Below are positions 49,691 through 61,172 of a stretch of DNA of 64,000 nucleotides, piece after piece. Position 1 is the first letter of the stretch; each line of letters starts with the position of its first letter. The translations under genes and the position numbers were made by a program. Below the pieces are notes generated by a model. That model was given only the letters and a program-made list of their open reading frames with translations, was not told where the DNA came from and ran no database searches. This DNA comes from Hirudo medicinalis (Eukaryota; Annelida; Clitellata; Hirudinida; Hirudinidae), in NCBI GenBank assembly GCA_011800805.1, contig MPNW01000033.1:152969-216968 (forward strand). The letters run 5' to 3'.

Positions 49691-50360
49691 ATCCCATCAT
49701 GCCAGTGATTGCCAGTGCCAATATTAAGTCGTCAATAAAAGGGGTGATGAAGCGTGATTTGAAGTTGTTGTTGTTGTTGTTGCACTGCTGATGACGTCAC
49801 CTGATGACCTGCTTTCATCGGTAGTTCAGAGAACCTCTCTTCGGAGAGCCAGTACTTCGCTGGTCGAACGTTCGTGATGACGTTCGCAAATAAATTCCGA
49901 ACTCCGATGTAAACTTTTAGATATTTTTAGGGGAAAGATAAAAATCAATTTTTGTTAAAGTGAACAAATATTCAACGGAGGTCGTATTTCGTCTTTATCA
50001 TCTGACGAGGAATTTAGGACGGCTTTCTCTAAAAACGATCATCTCCAGAAAATGCAGCGGTGAATTATGCATGCCACCAACAATTCACAAAACTTCCGTG
50101 CAAATCTATCGACAAATGCTCCATCAAATGTTTCCATGTAAATCCATCAAAACGGATTTTATCTCCTTCTCTGAGGTGAAATTACTAACCAATTAACCCA
50201 TTAATTCATCCACGGTTAAGTGGAATGTTGGTGAGGTGCATGCTTTCCAGAGGAAATGCGGTGAATCTGCTAATCGGAAAATTGAACATTGCACTCTGAA
50301 TTAATTACAGATGAGTCGACAAGGTGACGAAGGTGGCGGGAGACGAATTAATGGAAGAGT

Positions 50361-50495
50361 AGTGATGAATTGATGCAGTGTGGTGATGAATTGATGCCGT
50401 TTGGTAATGAATTGATGCAGTGTGGTGATGAATTGATGCCGTGTGGTAATGAATTGATGCAGTGCGGTGATGAATTGATGCAGTGTGGTAATGAA
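50361..50495. repeat. Minisatellite, GAATTGATGCAGTGTGGTGAT units
   Basis: Six to seven tandem copies of a 21-bp unit with C/T and TT/TG variants. Open on both strands (GDELMQC / TASIHYH peptides), as expected for a period divisible by three. Confidence 0.95.
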
Positions 50496-51339
50496 TCGTC
50501 AACATGCCTTCACCCTACAGATACCCGTGTGGTCAACGTCCCCACACGTCAAATCATTTGAAAGATTTGTCGACTCTAAATTCTCAGGGGAGGACATTTA
50601 CCAACGATCATGAATCGAGGGAGAACTGCGAGATTCAAAAGACTCCACGCAACGGAAGAGAGACGAGACCCATCCGACCATCATGCAAGTTCCCATCCGC
50701 ATGTTTGTTATTCCGAGCGAAGTAAAACCAGCCTCCGAAAACAAAAACGAGTGGATCAATTTTTCTGATGCACGCCAACCATTGATCACGTGTTTTCGAG
50801 TCGATTCGCGTCACTATGGAGTGTTTTCGTTGTGGAAATCAACAGCCAATCAAACCACAAGTTGTGCCCAGCCATGCGTGTCGATTTGTTGAATGTTAGT
50901 CTTAACCGTAAAAGCATTTGAAAAAGAAGGTAATAGAAAGTAAATATGTTATCATCAGTTTTTAAATCCATTGATTCACTCACCGATTTCCTGGCTCGAG
51001 ATTGAGTTAAAGCGTTAGCTTTAGTTGGTGGTGCGCTTTATAATCGTCTGCGTGTCTGTGCAGCACAAATGGAACTCCAACTCACGGTTCAGTTACCAGG
51101 TTCCGAAAAACGATTCCCACAATTCCAAGACTTTCACCCATCATCATCATAATCATAATTCATCATAAATCATAAGATACAATAATAACAGCGTAATAAT
51201 AATATTACAATATTACGTCGGCATTTTTTGTGCAAAAATAAATGTTATGTCTTTGTAAAGCCGACTTTGTTTCTGTTAAACCTTGATTGGTTCGTTATGA
51301 GGAATTCTAGACTTGGTGGGTGAAAGTCTTAATATTACA

Positions 51340-51530
51340 ATATTATATTGTTTTAATAATATTATTATAATATTATATTACATATTATAATATATAATAT
51401 ATTATATTACATACATGTAATATAATATATTATATATTATAATATATTATATATTATATCATACTATATTATATATCTTATTACTATAATACTACAATAT
51501 CATATTATCTTAATAATATTATTATTTGTG
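51340..51530. repeat. Long AT/AATATT-rich low-complexity tract
   Basis: TAATATTATA-type sequence, nearly pure A+T and highly self-complementary. Confidence 0.85.
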
Positions 51531-51598
51531 TGTTTTATTTTGTTCTTCGTTCAGAGTTTTGAAATAAACGAATTCTAAATACCTAAAAAAAATATAAT

Positions 51599-51616
51599 AT
51601 ACTATTAATATTATTA

Positions 51617-51699
<83 letters not shown>

Positions 51700-51735
51700 T
51701 TATTATGCGTCTTGACNATACTATTAATATTATTA

Positions 51736-51815
<80 letters not shown>

Positions 51816-51832
51816 TTATTATGCGTCTTGAC
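51599..51832. repeat. (TTA)n array present twice around a single N
   Basis: 51599-51716 and 51718-51832 are near-identical copies, each beginning ATACTATTAATATTATTATT and ending TTATTATGCGTCTTGAC. The N at 51717 lies between them. Probably one locus duplicated by assembly joining. Confidence 0.9.
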
Positions 51833-53050
51833 CTGTCTAACTATCTATTTTCTCCGGAAAAAATCGGAAAGCTCTCTTAAAAAGGAAATGTAACAAATTG
51901 ATGAAAAGGAGGATTTCTTAGCGAGTTTGTCAGTGAACAGATGTTTAGCAGGTGAAGAGGTCCACCTCAAACAATGCAACGTGCAATGCAACAACACAAT
52001 GTTGCTTTGAAAACTTCACGGGGAAGTTTTATCGGATCGAAAGCGAAAGTTAATCAATCGACTTTCAACAGATTCTGGTTTCTGAAATTGTGTCCTAACG
52101 AGCACTTGACGTAGGTTTGCCATTGTCACCCTCGTTTGTGGTCGTGCTTATGTTGCATGGTTACCTGGTGAACGGGTTAGAGGCATATGTGTCCATCGCT
52201 CATTTTGAAGCAAATGAGTGAATAACCCTGCTATGTGAGCGTCACAATATGGGATGATCACATTTCTTCGCTTTGAATACAACCAGCAGACAAATGATTA
52301 TAAACTGATTACAAACACGAATTACAAATTAAATAAATCACAATCACATTTCTCATAATCACTTCAATTTCCTTTTGGTTGAGGATAGGAAGTTGAAGAT
52401 CAGAAATTTTCTAACGTTTTCAGAAATCACTCTCTGCAACGAGATCTCTGCGTTTGATATTCTCAACAAGATCCCATTTCTGAAATTCGAAGCATTCAAG
52501 AAAACAAAAACAAAGATTCCTTCCGATTATCGCGATAAAAGTAACTTTTAAACAATAACTAAACGTCTAACTAATACTTGAACTTATCAAAAAGAAATGA
52601 ACACCTTTGTTATGATTTCGTTATTGAAATTCTGAACAAAAAAAAAGTGCAACAATGGATTCCAAAATGACATAAAATGTGGAAGACCACTAAATCTTAG
52701 TTCTCAACGAAACGGATAAAATTCCGTTGAAAATAACCACGAAGTTATCAAATGATTCTTGCATTCCTATGTTAACGACTGCTTTTATAATCATGTCAAT
52801 ATATTTTTTTACACCATTTAGGAATGAAAACATGAATTAATGGAGATGAAAATAATAATAATTAGTAATAACAAAAGAATTAATGAGGCCATTCTCAGCC
52901 CTCACATTCTCAAATCAGTGTCATTAATAACGTACGACTCACCTTACTGCAAACGATTAAGCTTAGAACACTTAGACAAGAATACTTCAATAATTTCTTG
53001 CTCCGCCGGAACTACGCAACAACGATTTTCATTTGTGGGATTTGAAAGGA

Positions 53051-53152
53051 CTCTGCCTGGATTTGTATGGAATTGCATGGTATTACATGGTATGGTTTGT
53101 ATGGTATTGCATGGTATGATTTGTATGGAATTGCATGGCATTGCATGGATAT
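53051..53152. repeat. Minisatellite TGGTATTGCATGGTATG
   Basis: Five or six variant units of ATTGCATGGTATGGTTTGT. No gene. Confidence 0.85.
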
Positions 53153-54230
53153 ATCATAGATTGATCCAACGTGAAATTGAAGGAGAAATTTGAACATCTT
53201 CAGATGTCTGTTAGATAGTTTAATGTTTGCAAAGTTTTCACAATTTCCGGTAGGGGTTATAATTATCGCCAATTCCAAACAATCGGAGATGGTACATCAT
53301 TGCATTATCAAGATTACGCAGATCCCCCAAAAAGTCAAATGCCAGCGTATTATTATGTTGGTTATAATGATCAGTGTGATGATTAAGTTACAGGGGACAA
53401 GTTAAGCAGCACTGAATTATGTTCAGGACCGTCAAGAGGAGGGAAAGTGTCCAGGGACATGGCCACATTTTCAGGCCCATCTTAAAATATTTTGATCATG
53501 ACGAGCTTCTACTGTAAATAAATTAAATAATAATTTCAAATAAACTTTACGAGATGCATCAAGTCATTGAACACCAGATAATCCGATGTCGAGCAACCAC
53601 AAAATGTGTTTGGAATTATTTTAAAATTGTTCACGACATATTTCTCAATAACTTTTTCGTTAACATAAGTTATAAAGCTATCGTGAAACATGTGTTGAAT
53701 ATCAGTTATAAATAACCGATGATTATGATCAACCTCTGTTGAATATGCTAATTAGTCAATTTAAATACAAGTGCCTCTGCGGTTGGAACGCAGAAACATC
53801 ACTCGACTGATGAATTGTAATATGTAATTGTAAAATGCTCAATTTACCGACCAACTGTAGATGTCACGCATCATTATCATCACGGTTAAAACGAAAGTCG
53901 ATTTCAAACAGAAGCAGCGAAACCTTCGGAAATTCCGATGTTTCGATCTAGGGCTGCAGCTGTGCAGTGCCAGGCTTTTGGATGAGGCGTCAGAGCTTCA
54001 CGATCCGCCGAGATATTTCTCACGATTTGTAGAGGTCTCCGTTTTGTTTTTTGGTCATCTCTGGTCGTCAAACGTCTCCAAAATCGCGTACCTGTCAAGG
54101 TGCTGTACGAACTTCAAGTCAATAAGTCGCACACATTCAGGTTTGAGAGGAGAATATTTATTTCAGTCTGAAGTAGACTTCCTTTATTACGTTTGATTTT
54201 GAATTTACATTTTTCACAACAGTGTCAAAA

Positions 54231-57071
54231 ATGAGCACGACCTGTCCTAAAAGAAAGTCAGACAATCACCCTACATCAACTCCAAGAAAAACTCGGAGCA
54301 ATGAAAGTACACGTGGAGGTCGATTGGATTTAAATATTATTTGATATTAATTCAAACTATTAACAGATTAATAATGACTAAATAGTAACTTAATTAAATA
54401 GCTTAACGATTAAACCACTTTGAATCTGATTGTTGCCTTTGCAGATGCTGCCCACAATTCTAAGGACTATGGTTCAGGAAAACCTAGAACTAATTCAAGC
54501 AGAGAAAGGGGTTGATTGATATTATTAATTATTGAGTAATAACAAAACTTTAATTAATCAAAAATTCACCTCGCATCAGGTCTGTGATTTTGAGAAACTT
54601 GCACTCAAGTGTTTTTGTAACAAAATTAGGCTTCATGTCATTTAAAATTTGATTGGCTCATCAGTCACTGATGATGCACCAATTACATAGTTAGACAAAC
54701 TCATTGCTTTTAAATTGTAAGCATGACAATTTAATCATCATCGAGTCAAAATAATTCATCCAACAGTTTCCTATTACTGGCCTGATATCTCCAAGCAACT
54801 GGAAAAGTTCACATTTTTCTGGAGAGCAGATTCTCCGTTCAGCCAGCACCACCCGGCCAGATTTTTACTCGGCGGATTGTCCTTCAATTGTTCTGAACAA
54901 TATTACATGCATCAGAAAGCAGGCAAAATAATTGAAGTCTTGTTTATCTCTGCGACTTAAATTTATTTGATGCGACAAATTTCAGTTACGTTTCACGACG
55001 ATCAGTGTGCAAACAAAGTCATGGAGACGTCCGACCCGGCAAGGCAGAAGAGCATTGCCAAAGGAATCCCGTGCTTTGATCAAGAAATATGGGACAAAGT
55101 TTCATATGATGTTGTAAAAAGAGCAAACATTGCTAAGGTAAGTAATTTGTGCCATTTTCATGCAATTACATGCATTTTATTTGTGGATAATTGTTCTAAC
55201 AGTTTGGTGCAAATAAAAGTCTTTTGAACTTATTGGTTGCGACTAGAGGAACAGAACTGGTAGAAGCCAGTCCAAAAGACCACAAGTGGGGAATCGGCCT
55301 CGAAGCAGATCGGTCCGATGCCCTGAGGAGGATCACTTGGAGAGGGGAGAACAAGTTGGGTAAAATACTGACAGAGATCAGAGACACTGAATTTAAAGAA
55401 ATTGAATATCAACCACAGAGGGTCCTTCATGATAAATTGTATGGTTATCTTTATTTCTGGAGATCCAGTTCCCCGTTCGCTCCAAAGCATCTTGCTCCCT
55501 TCAAAGTTCAGAGTTTATCATTTGTCAGCCTTTTCCACTATCTCATGTTTAAAGCTGCAGGTATTTTATTCCAGAATTTTATGATTAGTTACATTAATAT
55601 TTAAAGTAAGTAGATAAAGAATTCATGTATTGTCATTTTTGATAGGAAGTCGTAATCATAAAAGATGATGAGTTTAGTATATCATTCTAAAGCAGAAAAT
55701 TGGAATAGCTATTTGCTACTCGTGCAACAATCATAACATTTAATGGCATAACACAACAATAATGGGGATAATGCAAAATCATCTTTTTGAGCGCATCTAA
55801 GACATGGTTGAACATCTTCCCACATGTATCTAACTTGGTCTGAATTCGTGTAAGTATAAGCACACCATCGATTGTTAACCACGGCATCGGCAAACGAAGC
55901 ACATGAATTGTTTGCAACAATGATGGCCATCCTCGGTCAAGATTATCCCAGAGATATGTTAGAACTAGGTTTTATGTTTTGAAATTGCTGATTATTATAT
56001 TATTTTATAATATTTTGTAATTAATTTGCATCAAAGGTGTACCTAATTCACAGAATTGTACTTAAAACAGAATTATCTGGAAATAAACAAATCATTGACA
56101 AAATTACGAGGGAGATGAGGCAAAACATTATTGAAAAAATGGCTTACGGAGAACAGATAGATGAGAATGAGTGGAAGTGCAGCATGGCTAGGAATTTGAT
56201 AGAAGGCAACTTCTACAAAGTATTTCATAGATTCAATAATAAGAAAACTGAATTATTGAATTAAAAAGTAAATTGTTTTATTTTAATATTTCACTTCAGT
56301 TTAATGATAACCCAAACTTGAAAGCACTTCTGCTGGCTACAAATGGCAAAATGCTGGTTTTCCAAAGTCGTTTTGAAGGCATTGGGAATGGCTTGGAAGA
56401 AGAGGATTCACGTGAGTTGGTGATCAGCGACGATTGGCGTGGAAACAACCTTCTCGGATCCGTTCTGACCTTCATGAGAGATGAATGGATAAAAAAACCC
56501 GACACGACTCTTGAGGAATTCAAGTCGAAGGATATCCCTTCTTATAACCTGAAAGGTTAGTTTGTGATTGTTTGATTTCAAACTGCTTATTGATTGTAAG
56601 CATTCATCTTTAGAAATTGATCTGATGCACATGAGAGGTCACAAACTTCCCATGTTGAGAGATCCTGTTGATCAACCTCAATGTTCAACCAAAAAACCAG
56701 AAGATACAAAAAAAGAAAATCAGAAAATGGATGACTTTGAGTCAAACAAAACTGCTGCCACCAACACCAATGATGATGTGAACAATTCCAATAAGAAGAA
56801 GAAGAAGAAAGGTAAAAAAGTTGCTGAAGAACTTGAGAAGAAAAGAGAAGAAGCTAGTTGTAATAAGTTGGAACTTTGTAAGGAGAATGTAACTGACGAT
56901 AAATTTAAGGAATTACACCCAAGTGGCTCCAAAGATAAGAAAATGCAAGAATCACAGGACATGGAAATAGATTCAGATGATAATGAGACTGAAAAGCCTG
57001 AAGAAAAAGTAAAGTCAATATCCCAGAAGAAAAGAGAAAAAAAGAAAAGACAGAAGGAAAGAAAGAAATAG
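54231..57071 (+). CDS. Tandem double NADAR-domain protein with Lys-rich tail
   Basis: NADAR (DUF1768, YbiA/RibX-type) domains are N-glycosidases acting on riboflavin intermediates, or hydrolases removing ADP-ribose from guanine. Exons 54231-54306, 54445-54510, 54767-54922, 54986-55137, 55203-55560, 56071-56219, 56300-56555 and 56614-57071 join in phase to 556 residues. Residues 1-60 are basic (MSTTCPKRKSDNH). Repeat 1 (about 62-220) keeps SPFSQHHPARF, NCSEQYYMHQKA, IPCFDQEIW, LLVATRGTELVEASP and KWGIGL. Repeat 2 (about 232-385) is recognisable (YFWRSSSPFAPKHLAPF, LKALLLATNGKMLVF, DDWRGNNLLGSVL), but EQY has become FHY and WGIG is lost, so it is probably inactive. The tail (405-556) is Lys/Glu-rich with KKKKKKGKK and KKREKKKRQKERKK, suggesting nuclear or nucleolar localisation. 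The exon 3 donor is GC, not GT. The two repeats share an intron position before their FGANKSLL / FNDNPNLK segments. Confidence 0.88.
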
Positions 57072-59940
57072 CTAATGACCAACTCTTATCAAAGTTTGGT
57101 TTAGGGATGTTGTTTTGGTATCTTTACTCATTTGATTTCAGAATCTGATGAAAATGTTATAAATGTATAATGGCACATTCTAAAGTTCAGTCTTGTTTTG
57201 GAATTGTTACATCAACATGCAACCGATACCTATCATCACATCGCGTTGGACTAGTAACATTTGTAAACGAACTGCAAAAAGTTAAGCTTTTGTAGAAATA
57301 GACTGAAGATTTTATTTTTGTCGTGTCTGATTTTGAAACTCAATGTGGCACCAGGAGGCATAAAGTAGAAGCAGGTGCTCAACTTTAATTCAATCTCGAG
57401 GAACAAGACCGAGATACAGAGTGATTGTTTACAAGAATTCCCTCGATTTTGATCTCCGACGTGATGCCTTAAAGAGCACGGATGTCACTTGGGACAGAGC
57501 CCGCCCCTTTTGTCCCATGACTTGTTGAGAATAGAAATAAGTTTATCATTGAGATGAGCATGGAACGAAAAATGCTGAAATGAGTTCTTGAAGAGCAGAG
57601 CCGGGATTCAAATTTGTGCTTTCATGACTAGTGTCATTGCTTTGAATGTGTATATTAATTGAAAAATGAAGTGAATACTATGTGAGATCGTGGTGACAAA
57701 CTTGAGAGGAATTACACAATTAGCGGTGATTCTAGTTTTGTCGTGGAGTTCAGTCGTTCAGCGAGACGCCCCCTAAGGAAATGTTCAGCGTGAATTCGAT
57801 GAAATGCGATGAAAATGTAAATGTTGATGAAATTTAAGATGGCAGGAATGAAGAAAAATCGTCTCCAAGCAATCTATTTGCTACGCTTCGCTGGTTTCGA
57901 TCATCGTGCGGGATGGGCGATAATTCAATCGGATGCCAGTTCAGACTTCGTATCTAGTGACCGCCGATTCTCTGGTAAGTTGCGCGCTACTGAGCGTCAA
58001 ATTAATTCGTCAATTTATTTCCTTGTGATTTGATCATTCTTAATAGTTTCAAGAACATTTTTTTTTCTATAAAATAAGGCATATCATTCCTATTAATACA
58101 AATACTTGGACATCGTTATCAATCTAAATTATAGCAATAAATCCCGATAAACTTGTATCTTAACATAACTTGCACTAGCTCAAGGCATTCCTGCTTTAAA
58201 TAGGACAGCTTCCACACTGTTGACGCAATAGTATATTTCAATCAAAAGCCTCTTATGAAGATCGTTGTTCAATTATCCTTTTATTGTTCTTGTACAACTA
58301 ACGTAAGGCCTTCAAGTGCTAGGCATGTTGAATGACACTGAATCCAACGCAGTAGCAACGATTAGACTTTTCAGAATTAAACTTTGAATCCACGGAGATG
58401 CTCCGTGAGAAGCGATAAGGTGGAGAAGCGACAGACAGCTGATAAATTTTCACCTGCTTTCCATGAACTGCGAGCTACCGGTGTCTGTCCCTCCATTGTT
58501 CTTCGCCGCATGAGTTCCAGCAGTTCTTTGTCTTCATGCCGAACTTTTCTGAATGAAGATGTCGGTGTTAATAATTAGTCGATTTTGTGCGAGAGAGTTT
58601 TTACATTTTATTCCATTTATTGGTTTTCTATAGAAATCAATGGATGGATTCATGTCTGGAGACGGACATCTGCCATAGTTGCATTCGTCACAGAAGATTT
58701 TTTATGGCGCATGAAGTGTGTGTGGAAGCATAGTAAATCAATGTGACATCACTCGTGTGGATTTGCGTGATTTGAAGTTATTAAATTCATTCTATCTTGT
58801 TCCGCCCTCCTTCTACTTAATCTGGAATCATGCAGGTGAACGAACAATCCGACGAGGCTCAAGTCCAGAAGGACTGATTATCTATTCATGAGAGAATTGT
58901 TTGTATTGTAATTTAATTATTAACGACCAACATTTTAGCTTTCGGTCAATAAATAATTCACGAAAAGGAACCCTCTTATTTAGATGATTATCTTGAGACA
59001 ATGGCTCCTTATTTCGGGAATCTTACATCTGTCATAGATGGAGCTTAATATTTGCCAATTAACATCGGAGGAGGAAGATGAAAGATGAAACTGAGAGCAA
59101 TGTTTGCTTTCCTTTGCAGACAATTGAGAGACTTGTCATTTCGAATGCTCTTGACTTAAAAGCTACTTGTTGAGCAAACAAGGGACAGTCAAACCTTGCA
59201 TGGAATTTTGTCTTCGTGATCTGTTTTCTGCTTTTGTTAAAAAAAGCAACTGTTTCGGAAGTTTGTAGCGATGTGGCAGCTGCCCAATCAGGTCTGAGAT
59301 TTGTTGGGTCGATTGCCAACGCTTCATCAATTCTTAGCAGCCATCTCGATCGACAACAGCGGGGAGAAGTTCTTGGAATATTTTGAAATAAACCTGACGA
59401 GAATCCAACCCAACAACAGCAGCAACAAAAAAATAGAGAACAACTCGTTTAATTGAGGTTTTGTTTATTGTTCTCTGAGAAGTAACTTGAGAGAGAATGA
59501 AAGGGTGAATTCCACCAGCATCAGTCCTTATAAATCATTCATGACCCCGTTCTCACTGCTGGAATCATCCAGGGCTGGCTTATACCGTGGTGGGGTTACT
59601 GAGTGGAGAATGGATGGCACCCTTGGGCCTGGAAGGAACGAATATGCGATTGGTCTGTTGCACCATTGCCCTGCCCGTCTAAGCATGGGTTGTTTATTCA
59701 GACGTCCATCAAATTATCTTCTCACACTCTATGGGAACCATTAAACCCTCGACGTCTATCGGAAGATGGGGAGCAATGTGATTTAAAAGAAAGCTTCTTA
59801 CTTCTAATTCTCCCACTTCGAATCACACTATAAGCATCCAAGAAAGGGAATGTTTTTTTACTTTCACAGCAGTCCACTTTGTCCGTTGGATCTTTGCTAT
59901 CGCCGAAAAGTTCTTTCAAAGACAGAAAAGCCAAAGTAGA
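57072..59940. other. Intergenic region between the NADAR gene and Jagged
   Basis: About 2.9 kb. A minus-strand TTTGAATCCCGGCTCTGC at about 57613-57596 resembles a tRNA/SINE B box. No exon or long repeat was recognised; short frames look random. Confidence 0.45.
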
Positions 59941-59961
59941 TATAGAGTGAGCTGGGCTGTC

Positions 59962-60263
59962 ATTGGTCGGCGTACCTGAGCGCTAATATAAGCCTCCCCT
60001 AGTCAGGATATACTTGATAGAGGAAGGCAGACAGTTGAGAGGTTCGTTGAAGCAAAATAAAGTAGTCACCATTCACTGACTATTCATCAATTAAGAATCA
60101 CTTGACTATTTTGTGATAATTTCACAACTCGATAGAAAAAAAAAGAAGCTATTTACCGAAAAGGGACTGATTGACATTGATTGACGACCTCATGTTGTAC
60201 CATCAACTTTCGGATTTTCAGAGTTTTGAGTTGAGTTGAAGTTGATAAGTTGAAACACTGAAG
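59962..60263 (+). promoter_or_regulatory. Likely Jagged promoter and first non-coding exon
   Basis: An inverted CCAAT box (ATTGG, 59962-59966) lies about 20 bases before a TATA-like TAATATAAG (59984-59992), placing transcription start near 60015. A strong donor (AAG|GTGAGT) at 60263/60264 could end a non-coding first exon. A good acceptor (TTCGCAG, ending 61113) lies upstream of the Jagged start. Inferred from sequence signals only. Confidence 0.5.
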
Positions 60264-61172
60264 GTGAGTTAGTTAACTTATTGCTTGTTAACGTCGATAG
60301 ATATTCGATTATTCACTCACAGACGCACACGATGGTGTCGACGGTGATGATGACGATGATGGTAATGATAATCGTGGCCCTGTTGATCACCGTCAGTGAT
60401 GGTAATGATTGGCAAAAGCACGGACGGATGATAGGAACAAGGATGAAGGGATATCGTTGTTGGAGAGCAGCTCCAATTAGGGAAAAGAAAGAAGTTCAAC
60501 GTTTGGTTAATTGCACTGCAAGTTGTGAGGCGTTTTTGTTTCCCGCTCATCGATCGACCTTTTTGAGTGCAACTGACGATCACAAACAGCGATTCAAGCG
60601 AGATGAGAGAGGTTTTTAATACTCCCAGCAACAAAACACCGATTATTCTGATCAATCGATTCATTCAATGAGGTCCAGGAATACACAAATGAATGAATGA
60701 ATGAATGCATGAATGCACAATGAATCTCAGTTGAACACGTGTCCTCTTTGAGGTCCCCTTTGACGTCTTTCTTGACAACGTCAAGCCGGTAAACTGTGTA
60801 AAAATTGCACTGGACTCATGCATATACTTGCACCGGCTTGCCTGAGCGGATTCCAGACAAGAAAGAGAGGTTCTGAAACCTCTATAGACAAATCAGAGAG
60901 GATCGCACGTGTTATTTGCATTCACAGGCGGCAATAAGAAGCGAGCAGACCGGATGAGCACGCCTTGCGATATTTTCTTGGGCAACTGACGACTCGCCAA
61001 TAAAAGTACAACAGTATTCATTAGACGCTTGAAAGTGAATTCTTTAACGCTTTCACTTCGATGGGTTTTCTCACGCTTTTGTTTTGTGATGAATTAGTCG
61101 TCTTCATTCGCAGACATGCCATATATCAAGAGAACAAGACATGAGAAGACGCGATGAAGCACTTGGTCCAAC

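Larger units (their letters stand above)
47363..54230. other. 6.9-kb gene-free region dominated by simple repeats
   Basis: Between the GPCR and the double-NADAR gene. Holds triplet, minisatellite and AT/TTA arrays listed separately. No exon of a recognisable protein was found on either strand. Confidence 0.6.

Noticed and set aside
50305..50561. Repetitive small protein (GDELMQC repeats)
   Set aside because: A 21-bp minisatellite is open in several frames on both strands.
55687..55930. Cys-rich minus-strand frames inside the NADAR gene intron
   Set aside because: Two overlapping frames, neither with family features; they lie wholly in the intron between 55560 and 56071.
56720..57082. 120-codon Ser/Phe-rich minus-strand ORF
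   Set aside because: Complement of the Lys/Glu-rich NADAR tail.
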